Assembly (NCBI RefSeq): GCF_001027745.1
Contig: NZ_LECU01000002.1
Coordinates: forward strand, 62,001 to 126,000
Length of the DNA: 64,000 nucleotides
Direction: 5' to 3'
Source: Pedobacter sp. BMA
GTDB taxonomy: Bacteria; Bacteroidota; Bacteroidia; Sphingobacteriales; Sphingobacteriaceae
Shown in pieces: positions 9,069-17,865 of this stretch. Position 1 is the stretch's first letter. Each line of letters begins with the position of its first letter. The notes under the pieces are model-generated. The model ran no database searches and was not told where the DNA came from. It worked only from the letters and a program-made list of their open reading frames with translations. The position numbers were made by a program, and so were the translations under genes.

Positions 9069-11525
9069 TTAAAACGGCAAAACCAGTTTAAAGCTAAAGT
9101 TTCTACCCATATTATAAATCCCTGACCGGCCATTTGGCGAGGACTGGTAGTACTCAAAATACTTCAACCTGTTTAAATGGGATTGATAAGCAATATTGAA
9201 AATGTTTTCGGCCTGAAAAAATACCTCAGCAATTCGTTTACCAGACTTGCCCCTGATTGCTGAGCCAATGCCAGCATTAAACAACGTATAGCCACTTGTG
9301 AAGGTTTCTGTATTGTCGAGCGCATAGAACTTATGCTGAGCGGAAGTAATGGCCACGTCCATTTTGATAAAAGGTTTATCCAGTAATCCAGATTGTTTTT
9401 GAGCAGTCAGTTTTAATTCAGATCTAATTTGAAGCGGTGGGATAAATGGTAAATACCTGGCATCCCTCCCATGCAGTCGCAATAATTCACTGTTTTGATT
9501 TATTCCTGTTACGTAGGCTATACTGTTATTCAGACTGAGCCATTTTAGTGAAGATGGATGGAGATTTACTGAAAATTCTGTACCATACAACCTGGCTTTT
9601 GATTGTTGATATTGATAAGTCAGATTGCCGGGTACAATTACTACCGGATTACCGTTTTCATCAGTTAATCGTGATTGATAGATATAGTTCTGGATATGGT
9701 TATTAAAAACTTCAAGGCTAATATCCAGATCTTTGAGATAGGCGATCGTGCCCAGGTCTTGCTGAAGGTTAAACTCCGGCTTAAAGTTTCTGTTGCCCAA
9801 GTAAACGATATGAGCTCCCGGATCCAGACCGTTAGACCCGATTTCTGTGATGTTGGGCGCACGATATCCGCGGGCTATATTGGCTTTTATGACAACCCTT
9901 TTTGAAATGTTGTAAGTGAAACCCAGGCTTCCTGACATTCCGTAGTAACTTTTGTCGAACGAGGGAAATTGTAAGTTGCTGTTTGCTGATTGTGATGTAA
10001 CCTGTTTACCAAATCCGGTATCAGGATCCGTACCTACGTAAAAATTATTCCAATAAGTGTTTCTACGATCTACCCTCACTCCGCCTGATATGTCAAGTTT
10101 ATCGAATGTTTTTTTTATAAAATAGAATGCACCGATGTCAAAAAGATTATAATCTGGAATTGGAAAATCAGTAGCCGATTTACTCCTGTTGGTTTGGTAC
10201 ATGCCATTTATACCAATTGTACTCTCGAAACCCGAGAAGTCTGGCAAATTATATTTTACATCATAATTTAAGGTATTAAGTACCACATATAAACCAGCCT
10301 GATCAGGAGCAGTCGGATGGTTGAATTCTTTTCTTACACTCTGCTGGCCGCCAATTAGCCAATGCAAATCGCTGTTACGAAATTTCAGCCGGCTTGAGTT
10401 GTATAAGCGGAAATGTTGAATATGCTGATGAAGAGGATTAATGCTATATTTTTTAAGCGACTCATCCCCAACAACTGGTCTGCTTCTAATGTCATCACCC
10501 TCGTCAAGTGTTTGCACGGTAAATCTGCGTGTTATCGAGTCTCTGCTTCCGTCAGGAATTTCCATTAAGTTGTTATAGAATGTTACTGCTGTTTTCGAAT
10601 AAAATCCTGATTGATCCAGGACGGCACTTCCTGATAGATTATATTCTTTAAATGCTGTACCATAGACATACCTGTCAATTTTATTGTAATAATTATGTGC
10701 CGCTTTTGAAGTTGCCCGGGCAGAAAATTTCCAGTGGTCAGTATTATAATTTAATCCGAGCGAGGCACCGTACATTCCATTATTGGATTGGTAGTTCGAC
10801 GTGAAATCACCGTCAAGGCTGGCACTTTCTGTATTTGCAACATCAGGAATCATATTAATTACGCCTGCCAGCGCGTCAGAACCGTAAGTTAAACTAGCAG
10901 GCCCTTTTATTACCTCCACCCTGGCGATACCATATTCATCTACTTCTATTCCATGCTCATCGCCCCATTGCTGCCCCTCTTGCCTTAAGCCATCATAAAG
11001 TGTTAAAACACGATTATAGCCCAGCCCCCTGATAAATGGTTTGGAGACATTTGGGCCGGTTGTTACTGCCGAAACGCCGGGAATGCCTTTTACAATAGCA
11101 TCAATCAGATTGGTATTCATATTCTGATTCATCGCTGATTTATTTAAAACTGCAATTGGAACCGGATTTTTTCTAAGTTGCGTCGCCCGATTAACGCCAG
11201 TTACCACAACTTCATCAAGTTCCGAACTGAGATTGATCATTTCTAAATCTAACACCACAGTGTCCTGGTTCAAGTCAAGTTTCAGTTTTCTGTTTTGATA
11301 ACCAATGCCGCTGAATACAATCGACCATTCGCCTTTTGGTAAGTCTTCAAAATAATAATGACCTTTATTGTCAGATTTCACAAGTTTTTTCAGAGCTGGT
11401 AATTGGATGTTAATATTCGCAATAGGCAGACCCATAGATGTAACTGTCCCGCTCAGGCGAATATCCTGGGCTTTAACATTCAAGTTGCAAACAAAAGCAA
11501 ATAGTATCAGGTAGTAGTATTTCAT
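9069..11525 (-). CDS. TonB-dependent outer-membrane receptor
   Basis: Energy-coupled outer-membrane importer of 818 residues. A signal peptide (1-19, ending VKAQ) precedes a carboxypeptidase-regulatory-like domain (about 20-100), a plug domain (about 110-230) with the usual RGLGYNRVLTLYDG and YGSDALAGVIN segments, and a 22-stranded barrel ending in Phe (FKLVLPF). There is no STN domain, so it is not itself a sigma-factor transducer, and it has no SusD partner. Both argue for a metal, metal-chelate or cofactor ligand rather than a glycan. A complete promoter and an overlapping inverted-repeat operator lie just upstream (11538-11586), suggesting direct repression by a DNA-binding regulator. The actual ligand is unknown. 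Confidence 0.92.
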   Translation of the reverse strand: MKYYYLILFAFVCNLNVKAQDIRLSGTVTSMGLPIANINIQLPALKKLVKSDNKGHYYFEDLPKGEWSIVFSGIGYQNRKLKLDLNQDTVVLDLEMINLSSELDEVVVTGVNRATQLRKNPVPIAVLNKSAMNQNMNTNLIDAIVKGIPGVSAVTTGPNVSKPFIRGLGYNRVLTLYDGLRQEGQQWGDEHGIEVDEYGIARVEVIKGPASLTYGSDALAGVINMIPDVANTESASLDGDFTSNYQSNNGMYGASLGLNYNTDHWKFSARATSKAAHNYYNKIDRYVYGTAFKEYNLSGSAVLDQSGFYSKTAVTFYNNLMEIPDGSRDSITRRFTVQTLDEGDDIRSRPVVGDESLKKYSINPLHQHIQHFRLYNSSRLKFRNSDLHWLIGGQQSVRKEFNHPTAPDQAGLYVVLNTLNYDVKYNLPDFSGFESTIGINGMYQTNRSKSATDFPIPDYNLFDIGAFYFIKKTFDKLDISGGVRVDRRNTYWNNFYVGTDPDTGFGKQVTSQSANSNLQFPSFDKSYYGMSGSLGFTYNISKRVVIKANIARGYRAPNITEIGSNGLDPGAHIVYLGNRNFKPEFNLQQDLGTIAYLKDLDISLEVFNNHIQNYIYQSRLTDENGNPVVIVPGNLTYQYQQSKARLYGTEFSVNLHPSSLKWLSLNNSIAYVTGINQNSELLRLHGRDARYLPFIPPLQIRSELKLTAQKQSGLLDKPFIKMDVAITSAQHKFYALDNTETFTSGYTLFNAGIGSAIRGKSGKRIAEVFFQAENIFNIAYQSHLNRLKYFEYYQSSPNGRSGIYNMGRNFSFKLVLPF

Positions 11526-11537
11526 GACGGAAGCTTA

Positions 11538-11565
11538 TCTAAATATATTTTTAGACAAATCTAAA
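11538..11565. promoter_or_regulatory. Inverted-repeat operator over the TonB receptor promoter
   Basis: Three alternating half-sites lie here: TCTAAA (11538-11543), TTTAGA (11550-11555) and TCTAAA (11560-11565). The last two form a perfect 16-base inverted repeat, TTTAGA-CAAA-TCTAAA, that contains the -7 element. Binding there would block RNA polymerase. The TTTAG/CTAAA form resembles operators of the DtxR/MntR metalloregulators, but that is only an inference. Confidence 0.55.
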
Positions 11566-11586
11566 TTTATATTTATGTAAATCAAA
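11556..11586 (-). promoter_or_regulatory. Promoter of the TonB receptor gene
   Basis: On the minus strand, TTTG (11583-11586) and TAGATTTG (11556-11563) are separated by exactly 19 bases, which fits the Bacteroidota -33/-7 promoter fully. Transcription would start near 11550, about 25 bases before the ATG. Confidence 0.8.
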
Positions 11587-11658
11587 TTTTATTTGTCTGC
11601 ACTTCCATAATATTGATCTGTCAGCATTTATGGCTTGAATTTTGTTAAACCGTATCCT

Positions 11659-11892
11659 ATGGAAGACAATCAATATCCCGAAAAAAGAATTCTGAAGCCA
11701 TCAGTAATTCATGATGATTTGCCAGGAGTTAGAAAGCCTGAACACCTGAGGAAAGCCTTGCCTAACCATGATGACTTACTTCCAGAAAATCCAGAGCGAA
11801 ATTATCACCACGAAGACTTAGGGAATAGCGCGCCTATCCATGATAGTATTGAACATGCTGATGATGATGTTTGGAATGGAGAAGACGCCTGA
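11659..11892 (+). CDS. Small acidic His/Asp-rich repeat protein
   Basis: I do not recognise this 77-residue protein. It has no signal peptide or membrane segment, is strongly charged and likely disordered. A short motif recurs at regular distance: IHDDLPG, NHDDLLP, HHEDLGN and IHDSIEH, followed by an acidic tail. Such spaced His-Asp pairs could bind metal ions, but nothing proves this. The ATG at 11659 (MEDNQ) is preferred to an upstream in-frame ATG at 11635. The gene is divergent from the TonB receptor and shares its regulatory gap, which would fit a link to metal uptake. Confidence 0.5.
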   Translation: MEDNQYPEKRILKPSVIHDDLPGVRKPEHLRKALPNHDDLLPENPERNYHHEDLGNSAPIHDSIEHADDDVWNGEDA

Positions 11893-11951
11893 GTAGGAAA
11901 TGACTGGTGATTCACCTTTATTTTCAGCCCCACAAATTCCATTAAAAAGCA

Positions 11952-11966
11952 TATCTTTGCGCAAAG
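11952..11966 (+). promoter_or_regulatory. -7 element directly in front of lepA; leaderless transcript likely
   Basis: TATCTTTG (11952-11959) matches TAnnTTTG exactly. Only 7 bases separate it from the lepA ATG, so transcription should begin at or next to the start codon. The perfect 12-base palindrome CTTTGCGCAAAG (11955-11966) overlaps the box and ends at the base before the ATG. Confidence 0.6.
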
Positions 11967-13754
11967 ATGAAGCATATACGTAATTTTTGCATTATTGCAC
12001 ATATCGACCACGGTAAAAGTACCCTGGCAGATAGGTTATTAGAATATACGGCAACAATTTCGCAGCGTGAAGCGCAGGCGCAGTTGCTGGATAACATGGA
12101 TTTGGAGCGTGAGCGAGGCATTACGATTAAAAGTCATGCTATACAAATGAATTATAAGGTTGGAGATATTGAATATAACTTTAACTTAATTGATACTCCC
12201 GGACACGTGGATTTCTCATATGAGGTATCACGTTCAATTGCAGCCTGTGAAGGGGCATTACTTATTGTTGATGCATCGCAGGGTATTCAGGCGCAAACTA
12301 TATCCAACTTATACCTGGCCCTTGAGCACGATCTTGAGATTATACCCATACTTAATAAAATGGACTTACCTGGCGCAATGCCTGAAGAGGTAAAGGATCA
12401 GATTATTGATTTGATTGGTTGTAAACGAGAAGACATTATTCCTGCATCTGGTAAAACAGGTATGGGGATTCCTGATATAATTCAAGCTATTGTTGACCGC
12501 GTTCCTGCTCCGGTTGGCGATCCTGAAGCGCCTTTACAAGCATTGATTTTTGACTCCGTTTTTAACTCATTCAGAGGAATTATCGCTTACTATAAGGTGG
12601 TTAACGGTGAGATCAAAAAAGGCGACAAAGTAAAATTTATCAATACCGGTAAAGAGTATCTGGCTGATGAGGTTGGTATTTTAAAACTGGATATGGCACC
12701 ACGGAATGTGGTCAAAACCGGGGACGTAGGTTACATTATTTCCGGCATTAAAGAAGCCAGGGAAGTAAAAGTTGGTGATACGATCACGACTACTGCAAGA
12801 CCTTCGTTAGATGCAATCCAGGGTTTTGAAGAGGTTAAACCAATGGTTTTCGCGGGGATTTATCCTGTTGATACTGATGAGTTTGAAGAGCTTCGTGAAG
12901 CGATGCACAAGTTGCAGCTAAATGATGCATCAATAGTTTTCGAACCTGAAAGTTCTGCTGCTCTGGGCTTTGGTTTCCGTTGTGGATTCCTTGGAATGTT
13001 GCACATGGAAATTATTCAGGAACGTTTGGAACGTGAATTTGACATGACGGTAATCACCACCGTTCCCAACGTATCTTACGTTGCCCATACTACCAAAGGC
13101 GATGAAATTTTCGTAAATAATCCTTCAGATTTGCCTGATCCAAGTAAATTGGATTCGGTTGAAGAGCCATTTATCAAAGCTAACATTATTACCAAAGCTG
13201 ATTTTGTTGGGCCTGTGATGTCACTTTGTATTCAGAAAAGGGGAACAATTGTAAATCAATCATACTTAACATCTGATAGGGTTGAATTGGTGTTTGAAAT
13301 GCCAATGGGCGAAATAGTATTCGATTTCTATGATAAATTGAAAACCATTTCAAAGGGTTATGCCTCTTTCGATTACCATCAGATTGGATACCGAAAGTCA
13401 GATTTGGTTCGTTTGGATATGCTAATCAATGATGAACCGGTTGATGCTTTATCATCACTAATCCACAGAAGTAATGCTTACGATTTCGGAAAGAAAATTT
13501 GTGAAAAATTGAGAGAATTAATCCCTCGTCAGCAGTTCGAGATTAAAATTCAGGCATCTATTGGAGCTAAAGTTATCGCCCGTGAAACGCTTAGTGCTTT
13601 ACGTAAAGATGTAACAGCTAAATGTTATGGTGGTGATATTTCCCGTAAACGTAAATTACTGGAGAAACAGAAAAAAGGTAAAAAACGCATGCGTCAGGTT
13701 GGAAACGTAGAAATTCCCCAATCAGCGTTTATGGCAGTGTTGAAATTAGATTAA
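11967..13754 (+). CDS. lepA: Elongation factor 4 (LepA), ribosome back-translocase GTPase
   Basis: Translational GTPase of 595 residues, the standard length. GTP-binding motifs are intact: P-loop AHIDHGKST (about 11-19), switch I with [12 protein letters not shown] (G3) and NKMDLP (G4). EF-G-like domains II, III and V follow. The LepA-specific C-terminal domain ends in the basic stretch [20 protein letters not shown] typical of the family. The start agrees exactly with the conserved MKxIRNF. It has its own -7 element a few bases before the ATG and probably a leaderless mRNA. folD follows 78 bases downstream. Confidence 0.98.
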   Translation: MKHIRNFCIIAHIDHGKSTLADRLLEYTATISQREAQAQLLDNMDLERERGITIKSHAIQMNYKVGDIEYNFNLIDTPGHVDFSYEVSRSIAACEGALLIVDASQGIQAQTISNLYLALEHDLEIIPILNKMDLPGAMPEEVKDQIIDLIGCKREDIIPASGKTGMGIPDIIQAIVDRVPAPVGDPEAPLQALIFDSVFNSFRGIIAYYKVVNGEIKKGDKVKFINTGKEYLADEVGILKLDMAPRNVVKTGDVGYIISGIKEAREVKVGDTITTTARPSLDAIQGFEEVKPMVFAGIYPVDTDEFEELREAMHKLQLNDASIVFEPESSAALGFGFRCGFLGMLHMEIIQERLEREFDMTVITTVPNVSYVAHTTKGDEIFVNNPSDLPDPSKLDSVEEPFIKANIITKADFVGPVMSLCIQKRGTIVNQSYLTSDRVELVFEMPMGEIVFDFYDKLKTISKGYASFDYHQIGYRKSDLVRLDMLINDEPVDALSSLIHRSNAYDFGKKICEKLRELIPRQQFEIKIQASIGAKVIARETLSALRKDVTAKCYGGDISRKRKLLEKQKKGKKRMRQVGNVEIPQSAFMAVLKLD

Positions 13755-13763
13755 ATCAGATAG

Positions 13764-13812
13764 CAGATATTAGATTTGAGATGCCTGAGGTACAATCTCA
13801 AACCAATATCTG
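13764..13812. repeat. Imperfect inverted repeat with AGATATT cores between lepA and folD
   Basis: CAGATATTAGATTTGAGAT (13764-13782) is nearly complementary to ATCTCAAACCAATATCTG (13795-13812), giving about 17 pairs with one bulge. A related AGATATTA inverted repeat lies at 18712-18747. It has no T-run and is not a normal terminator. Confidence 0.6.
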
Positions 13813-13832
13813 GCATCTCACATTTTATAAGA

Positions 13833-14714
13833 ATGAAATTATTAGACGGTAAATACGTATCTGAAAAGGTTAAGGTTCAAATCGCAAAAGAAGCTGCAGA
13901 ATTTTTAAATGAAAGTGGCAGGAAGCCCCACCTGGTTGCCATCTTAGTAGGTAATGACGGTGGCAGTGAAACCTATGTGGCCAGCAAAATGAAAAACTGT
14001 GAAAAGGTTGGTTTCCGGTCTTCACTTCACAGATATGATGATTCAGTATCTGAAGCGGAATTATTGGCTAAAATCGAAGAAATTAACCAGGATGATGAGG
14101 TTGATGGATTAATCGTCCAATTGCCTCTGCCTAAGCATATCGATCCGGAAAAGGTCACTGAAAAGATCGACCACCGGAAAGATGTTGATGGTTTCCACCC
14201 GGTGAATCTGGGTAGAATGATGCGCAATTTACCATGCTTTATTCCTGCTACCCCTTATGGCATTATGTTGATGCTTGAAGAATACAACATTGACACTACA
14301 GGAATGCATTGTGTTGTAGTGGGTAGAAGTAATATTGTGGGTAGCCCGATGAGTATTCTGATGGCTCGCAACGCTAATCCTGGAAATTGTACGGTAACAT
14401 TGACACACTCGCGTACAAAAGATTTAAAAGAACAGGTGTTGCAGGCTGATATCATTATTGCTGCGATTGGTAAAAAGAATTTTATCACAGCAGATATGGT
14501 GAAACCTGGAGCGATTATTATAGATGTTGGTATCAACCGCGAAACTTCGACAGAAACCAAATCAGGATTTAAACTATATGGTGATGTGGATTTCGAACAT
14601 GTTGCACCAATATCGTCTTTCATAACCCCCGTTCCCGGTGGAGTGGGTTTAATGACAATTGTGGGCTTGCTTAAAAATACATTGGCATCGGCCAGAAAAG
14701 AGATTTATGCTTAA
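13833..14714 (+). CDS. folD: Bifunctional methylenetetrahydrofolate dehydrogenase / cyclohydrolase
   Basis: Interconverts 5,10-methylene-, methenyl- and 10-formyl-tetrahydrofolate using NADP in the cytosol. 293 residues, normal for FolD. The N-terminal catalytic domain has [13 protein letters not shown], with the catalytic Lys, and the conserved [10 protein letters not shown]. The Rossmann domain has [12 protein letters not shown], and the chain ends with the conserved [11 protein letters not shown]. The ATG chosen ([10 protein letters not shown]) matches the family N-terminus; the longer in-frame reading from 13776 runs through the upstream inverted repeat and is rejected. It may be read through from lepA. 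Confidence 0.97.
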   Translation: MKLLDGKYVSEKVKVQIAKEAAEFLNESGRKPHLVAILVGNDGGSETYVASKMKNCEKVGFRSSLHRYDDSVSEAELLAKIEEINQDDEVDGLIVQLPLPKHIDPEKVTEKIDHRKDVDGFHPVNLGRMMRNLPCFIPATPYGIMLMLEEYNIDTTGMHCVVVGRSNIVGSPMSILMARNANPGNCTVTLTHSRTKDLKEQVLQADIIIAAIGKKNFITADMVKPGAIIIDVGINRETSTETKSGFKLYGDVDFEHVAPISSFITPVPGGVGLMTIVGLLKNTLASARKEIYA

Positions 14715-14752
14715 AGCAAATCCCGGGGCTTAAGCTTCGATACTTCGGCAAT

Positions 14753-14787
14753 AAAAAACGGTTCAATATATTGGGCCGTTTTTTTTT
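14753..14787. terminator. Bidirectional terminator after folD
   Basis: A-run, 9-pair stem (14758-14766 with 14771-14779, two G-T pairs), TATA loop, then a run of nine T. It lies between convergent folD and the Rieske gene and reaches the stop codon of the latter. Confidence 0.8.
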
Positions 14788-15124
14788 AGCCCCATAATTT
14801 AGTCCACCAGTTTTCTTCAAAGCCTACATATAAGCCGTCTTTGCGTAATTCTGTAGGGTAGATATCAATATAGTCTCCCTGTCCCTCTGCTCCTCTTCCG
14901 GTGGTTAAATTGTATTCGTAACGATGTACAGGACAGACTAGGTGACCGCTTTTGCACCATCCTCCTGAAAAATGCCCACCGGCATGCGGACACTGAGATT
15001 GTGTAGCGGTAAACTTCCCGTCAGCATTTATTATACACAACTGCTTGCCGTTTACATCCGACATTTTTATTGTGCCTGAGCCTGGAAGCTGTACTTTGTT
15101 TAATGCTTTGAACCACTTCATCAA
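14786..15124 (-). CDS. Small Rieske [2Fe-2S] ferredoxin-like protein
   Basis: Single-domain Rieske protein of 112 residues. The two cluster-binding boxes are complete: Cys45-Pro-His47 and Cys64-Pro-Val-His67. It has no signal peptide or membrane anchor, so it is cytosolic and resembles the ferredoxin components of dioxygenases and the small NirD-like proteins rather than cytochrome bc1 Rieske subunits. No oxygenase or nitrite reductase gene is near, so the electron partner is unknown. It is convergent with folD and divergent from queE. Confidence 0.85.
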   Translation of the reverse strand: MMKWFKALNKVQLPGSGTIKMSDVNGKQLCIINADGKFTATQSQCPHAGGHFSGGWCKSGHLVCPVHRYEYNLTTGRGAEGQGDYIDIYPTELRKDGLYVGFEENWWTKLWG

Positions 15125-15226
15125 GCTAAAATATCAATTAAATATCAGTGTTATTTCATCTTTGCATTAATTTTCGAATGAGAAACCGCTTCACCATATT
15201 TTTTTAAGATATTTGCATCCTCAAAA

Positions 15227-15850
15227 ATGAAACAAGACATACCAGAAGACGGCACATTACTTCCTTTAATGGAAGAGTTTTATACCATACAAGGCGAAGG
15301 ATTTAATACGGGCAAAGCAGCATATTTTATTCGCTTAGGTGGATGCGATGTAGGCTGCCACTGGTGCGATGTGAAAGAAAGCTGGGATGCCGAAATGCAC
15401 CCTCTTACTCCTGCCGATGTAATTGTTGAAAACGCGGACCGCTTTCCTGGTAAAGCTGTTGTCATCACTGGTGGCGAACCCTTAATTTACAATCTGGATT
15501 ATTTAACAAACAGCCTTAAAGAACGCGGCATATTAACCTTTATTGAAACTTCTGGTGCTTATCCGCTTTCGGGGAATTGGGATTGGATTTGTTTATCCCC
15601 AAAGAAATTTAAAGCACCTCGCCCTGATATCACGCCGTTTGCCCACGAACTAAAAGTAATTGTTTTTAACAAAAGTGATTTTAAATGGGCGGAAGAATAC
15701 GCTGCAATGGTGTCTCCGACATGCAAACTATATTTGCAGCCCGAATGGTCAAAATCAAAGGAGATTACCCCACTGATTATTGATTACGTGATGGCTAATC
15801 CGAAATGGGAAATTTCTTTACAAACACACAAATTTTTAAATATTCCGTAA
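15227..15850 (+). CDS. queE: 7-carboxy-7-deazaguanine synthase
   Basis: Radical SAM enzyme that contracts the ring of 6-carboxytetrahydropterin to 7-carboxy-7-deazaguanine on the path to preQ0 and queuosine. 207 residues. The cluster motif is Cys40-x3-Cys44-x2-Cys47 (CDVGCHWC), following the family signature EEFYTIQGEG. The SAM-binding GGEP motif (residues about 83-86) is present. Other queuosine genes are not in the window. A T-rich stretch with ATTTG lies 12-16 bases upstream, so the leader may be very short. Confidence 0.95.
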   Translation: MKQDIPEDGTLLPLMEEFYTIQGEGFNTGKAAYFIRLGGCDVGCHWCDVKESWDAEMHPLTPADVIVENADRFPGKAVVITGGEPLIYNLDYLTNSLKERGILTFIETSGAYPLSGNWDWICLSPKKFKAPRPDITPFAHELKVIVFNKSDFKWAEEYAAMVSPTCKLYLQPEWSKSKEITPLIIDYVMANPKWEISLQTHKFLNIP

Positions 15851-15888
15851 ATAGTTTACATTAGCTTTGATATCCAAATGTTAATGTA

Positions 15889-17775
15889 ATGAAATACTGG
15901 TGTCTTCTATCGCTTACATTTCTGAGTATTTTTACAAATGCCCAGAATTCTTCTAATAAAAAAGCATTAAACTTTTTCGAAAGGGCAAATCCTTTTATCC
16001 AGAAACAGGATTACGCATCTGCAGAGCAGGTACTGAAAAATGCTATTGAAGCAGATCCCCATTTTCAGGATGCCTATGCGTTGCTTGCAGGAGTTTACAA
16101 AGCGCAACGAAAATACAGCGATGCTAAGCAAGCGTTTCAAAAAGTGCTTGCTTTAAGTAAAAATGTATCTCCTGAAATACTTTTTGGAACCGCGGAGATG
16201 GAGTTTGCCACTCAGGAATATGCAAAGGCCAGGCAGCATTTTACTGAGTTCCTGAATTTGGATGCATCTTCAGACCGTGCGAAGAAAGCTACGAAATACC
16301 TGATGGATTGTGACTTTTCAGTTTTGGCAATAAAGAAGCCATTCAAATACACCCCAACTAACCTGGGAAGTGGTGTAAATACAACTGACGCCGAATATTT
16401 TCCAGCGCTAACGGCTGATGGAGAAACTCTGGTTTTCACGAGACAGGTAAATGGTAATGAAGATTTCTGGACTTCCCAATTTAAAAACAATTCCTGGACA
16501 ATGGCTACGCGTTTGTCGCCCAAAATAAATACTGCAAGGTATAATGAAGGTGCTCAAACCATATCGCCTGATGGAAAATATCTTTTTTTTACAGGATGCA
16601 ATCGCCCCGATGGTTTAGGCAGGTGTGACATATATGTTTCCCATCGTGAAGGTAACGACTGGGGGGAACCGTATAATGTTGGTAAGCCAGTTAATTCTGA
16701 ATACTGGGAATCGCAACCTGCAATCAGTCCTGATGGCAGAACACTGTATTTTATCAGTAATCGTCCAGGTGGTTCTGGTGGATACGATATCTGGAAAAGC
16801 ACCATTACGGATGATGCAAAGTGGGGCCCCGCCATAAACCTCGGCACCGACATCAACACCTCTTATGACGAAAATACCCCTTTTCTCCATGCCGATGGTA
16901 AAACGCTGTACTTCTCTTCTGATGGCTGGCCTGGATTTGGGAATAAAGACATCTATTTCAGTAGAATGGATGATAGCGGTAAGTTTACAACCCCAGTTAA
17001 TCTGGGATTTCCGTTAAATTCATTTGATGATGAGAGCGGTTTGATTGTAAGTGCCGACGGCAATTTAGGAATGTTTTCCTCTAACCTGAAAGATGGTTTT
17101 GGAGCTCAGGATATTTATAGTTTTGGCATTCCTGAGGCAGCAAAACCTTCGAAGGTCTCTTATGTCAAAGGTATTGTTCGCGATAAGGACAGCAAAAAGA
17201 CGATAGAAAGCAATGTTCAGGTAGTAGATCTAAAAACGAATAAAACTGTTTTTGATGATTATACTGATCCTGAAACCGGTGAGTTTTTAGCTGTAATGCC
17301 AATTGGAAGTGATTATCTTTTTAACGTGAATGCTGAAGGATACCTATTTTATTCTGAGAACTTTGAGCTTAAGGCTGGCGACATTAATAAACCTTACCAG
17401 ATTGAGGTTTACATTGAAAAAATTAAGCCAGGCGGAAATGTTACATTGAGGAATATTTTCTTTGACACCAATAAATACAACCTGCTCCCCGCTTCAATAA
17501 GAGAACTTAATTTATTAATCGACTTCTTGAATCAGAATACAACTGTAAATATCGAAATCCAGGGTCATACAGATAATATCGGCGACGCAAAACTCAACGA
17601 AAAGCTTTCGCTAAACAGGGCAAATGCTGTTTACGATTATTTGCTGAAAAATGGCATTGACCTGAGGAGACTTACTTTTAAAGGATTTGGCGCCAACAAG
17701 CCGGTTGCAGATAATAAGACTGAGATAGGAAGAAAGAATAACCGCAGAACATCATTTGTGATTACAAAAATATAG
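15889..17775 (+). CDS. TPR / PD40 beta-propeller / CRD / OmpA-like envelope protein (PorE-like)
   Basis: Exported 628-residue protein with four parts: signal peptide (about 1-18), TPR repeats (about 25-140), a PD40 beta-propeller (about 155-415) with repeated SPDGKYLFF-type blades, a carboxypeptidase-regulatory domain (about 420-510) and a C-terminal OmpA domain (about 520-628). The OmpA domain keeps the peptidoglycan-binding GHTDNIGD and RANAVYDYL segments. This order matches PorE of the type IX secretion system, which anchors the trans-envelope complex to peptidoglycan. The match is by architecture only; Bacteroidota carry several such paralogues and no PorP/SprF partner is next to it, so a T9SS role is an inference. 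Confidence 0.85.
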   Translation: MKYWCLLSLTFLSIFTNAQNSSNKKALNFFERANPFIQKQDYASAEQVLKNAIEADPHFQDAYALLAGVYKAQRKYSDAKQAFQKVLALSKNVSPEILFGTAEMEFATQEYAKARQHFTEFLNLDASSDRAKKATKYLMDCDFSVLAIKKPFKYTPTNLGSGVNTTDAEYFPALTADGETLVFTRQVNGNEDFWTSQFKNNSWTMATRLSPKINTARYNEGAQTISPDGKYLFFTGCNRPDGLGRCDIYVSHREGNDWGEPYNVGKPVNSEYWESQPAISPDGRTLYFISNRPGGSGGYDIWKSTITDDAKWGPAINLGTDINTSYDENTPFLHADGKTLYFSSDGWPGFGNKDIYFSRMDDSGKFTTPVNLGFPLNSFDDESGLIVSADGNLGMFSSNLKDGFGAQDIYSFGIPEAAKPSKVSYVKGIVRDKDSKKTIESNVQVVDLKTNKTVFDDYTDPETGEFLAVMPIGSDYLFNVNAEGYLFYSENFELKAGDINKPYQIEVYIEKIKPGGNVTLRNIFFDTNKYNLLPASIRELNLLIDFLNQNTTVNIEIQGHTDNIGDAKLNEKLSLNRANAVYDYLLKNGIDLRRLTFKGFGANKPVADNKTEIGRKNNRRTSFVITKI

Positions 17776-17788
17776 GAACACGGTATAG

Positions 17789-17858
17789 ATCTCAAAAGTA
17801 TTTCTCTGGTCAAATGCAGTGATGTTACAAGGTTGACTCCGGGAGATACTTTTGAGAT
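17789..17858. repeat. Long inverted repeat (hairpin) between convergent genes
   Basis: Left arm 17789-17813 and right arm 17833-17858 match over about 25 positions; the outer 13 bases (ATCTCAAAAGTAT) are perfect, and two of the differences would be G-U pairs in RNA. The loop is 19 bases. There is no T-run. It may end transcription from both sides, or be a remnant of a small mobile or REP-like element. Confidence 0.7.
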
Positions 17859-17865
17859 AGAAACT

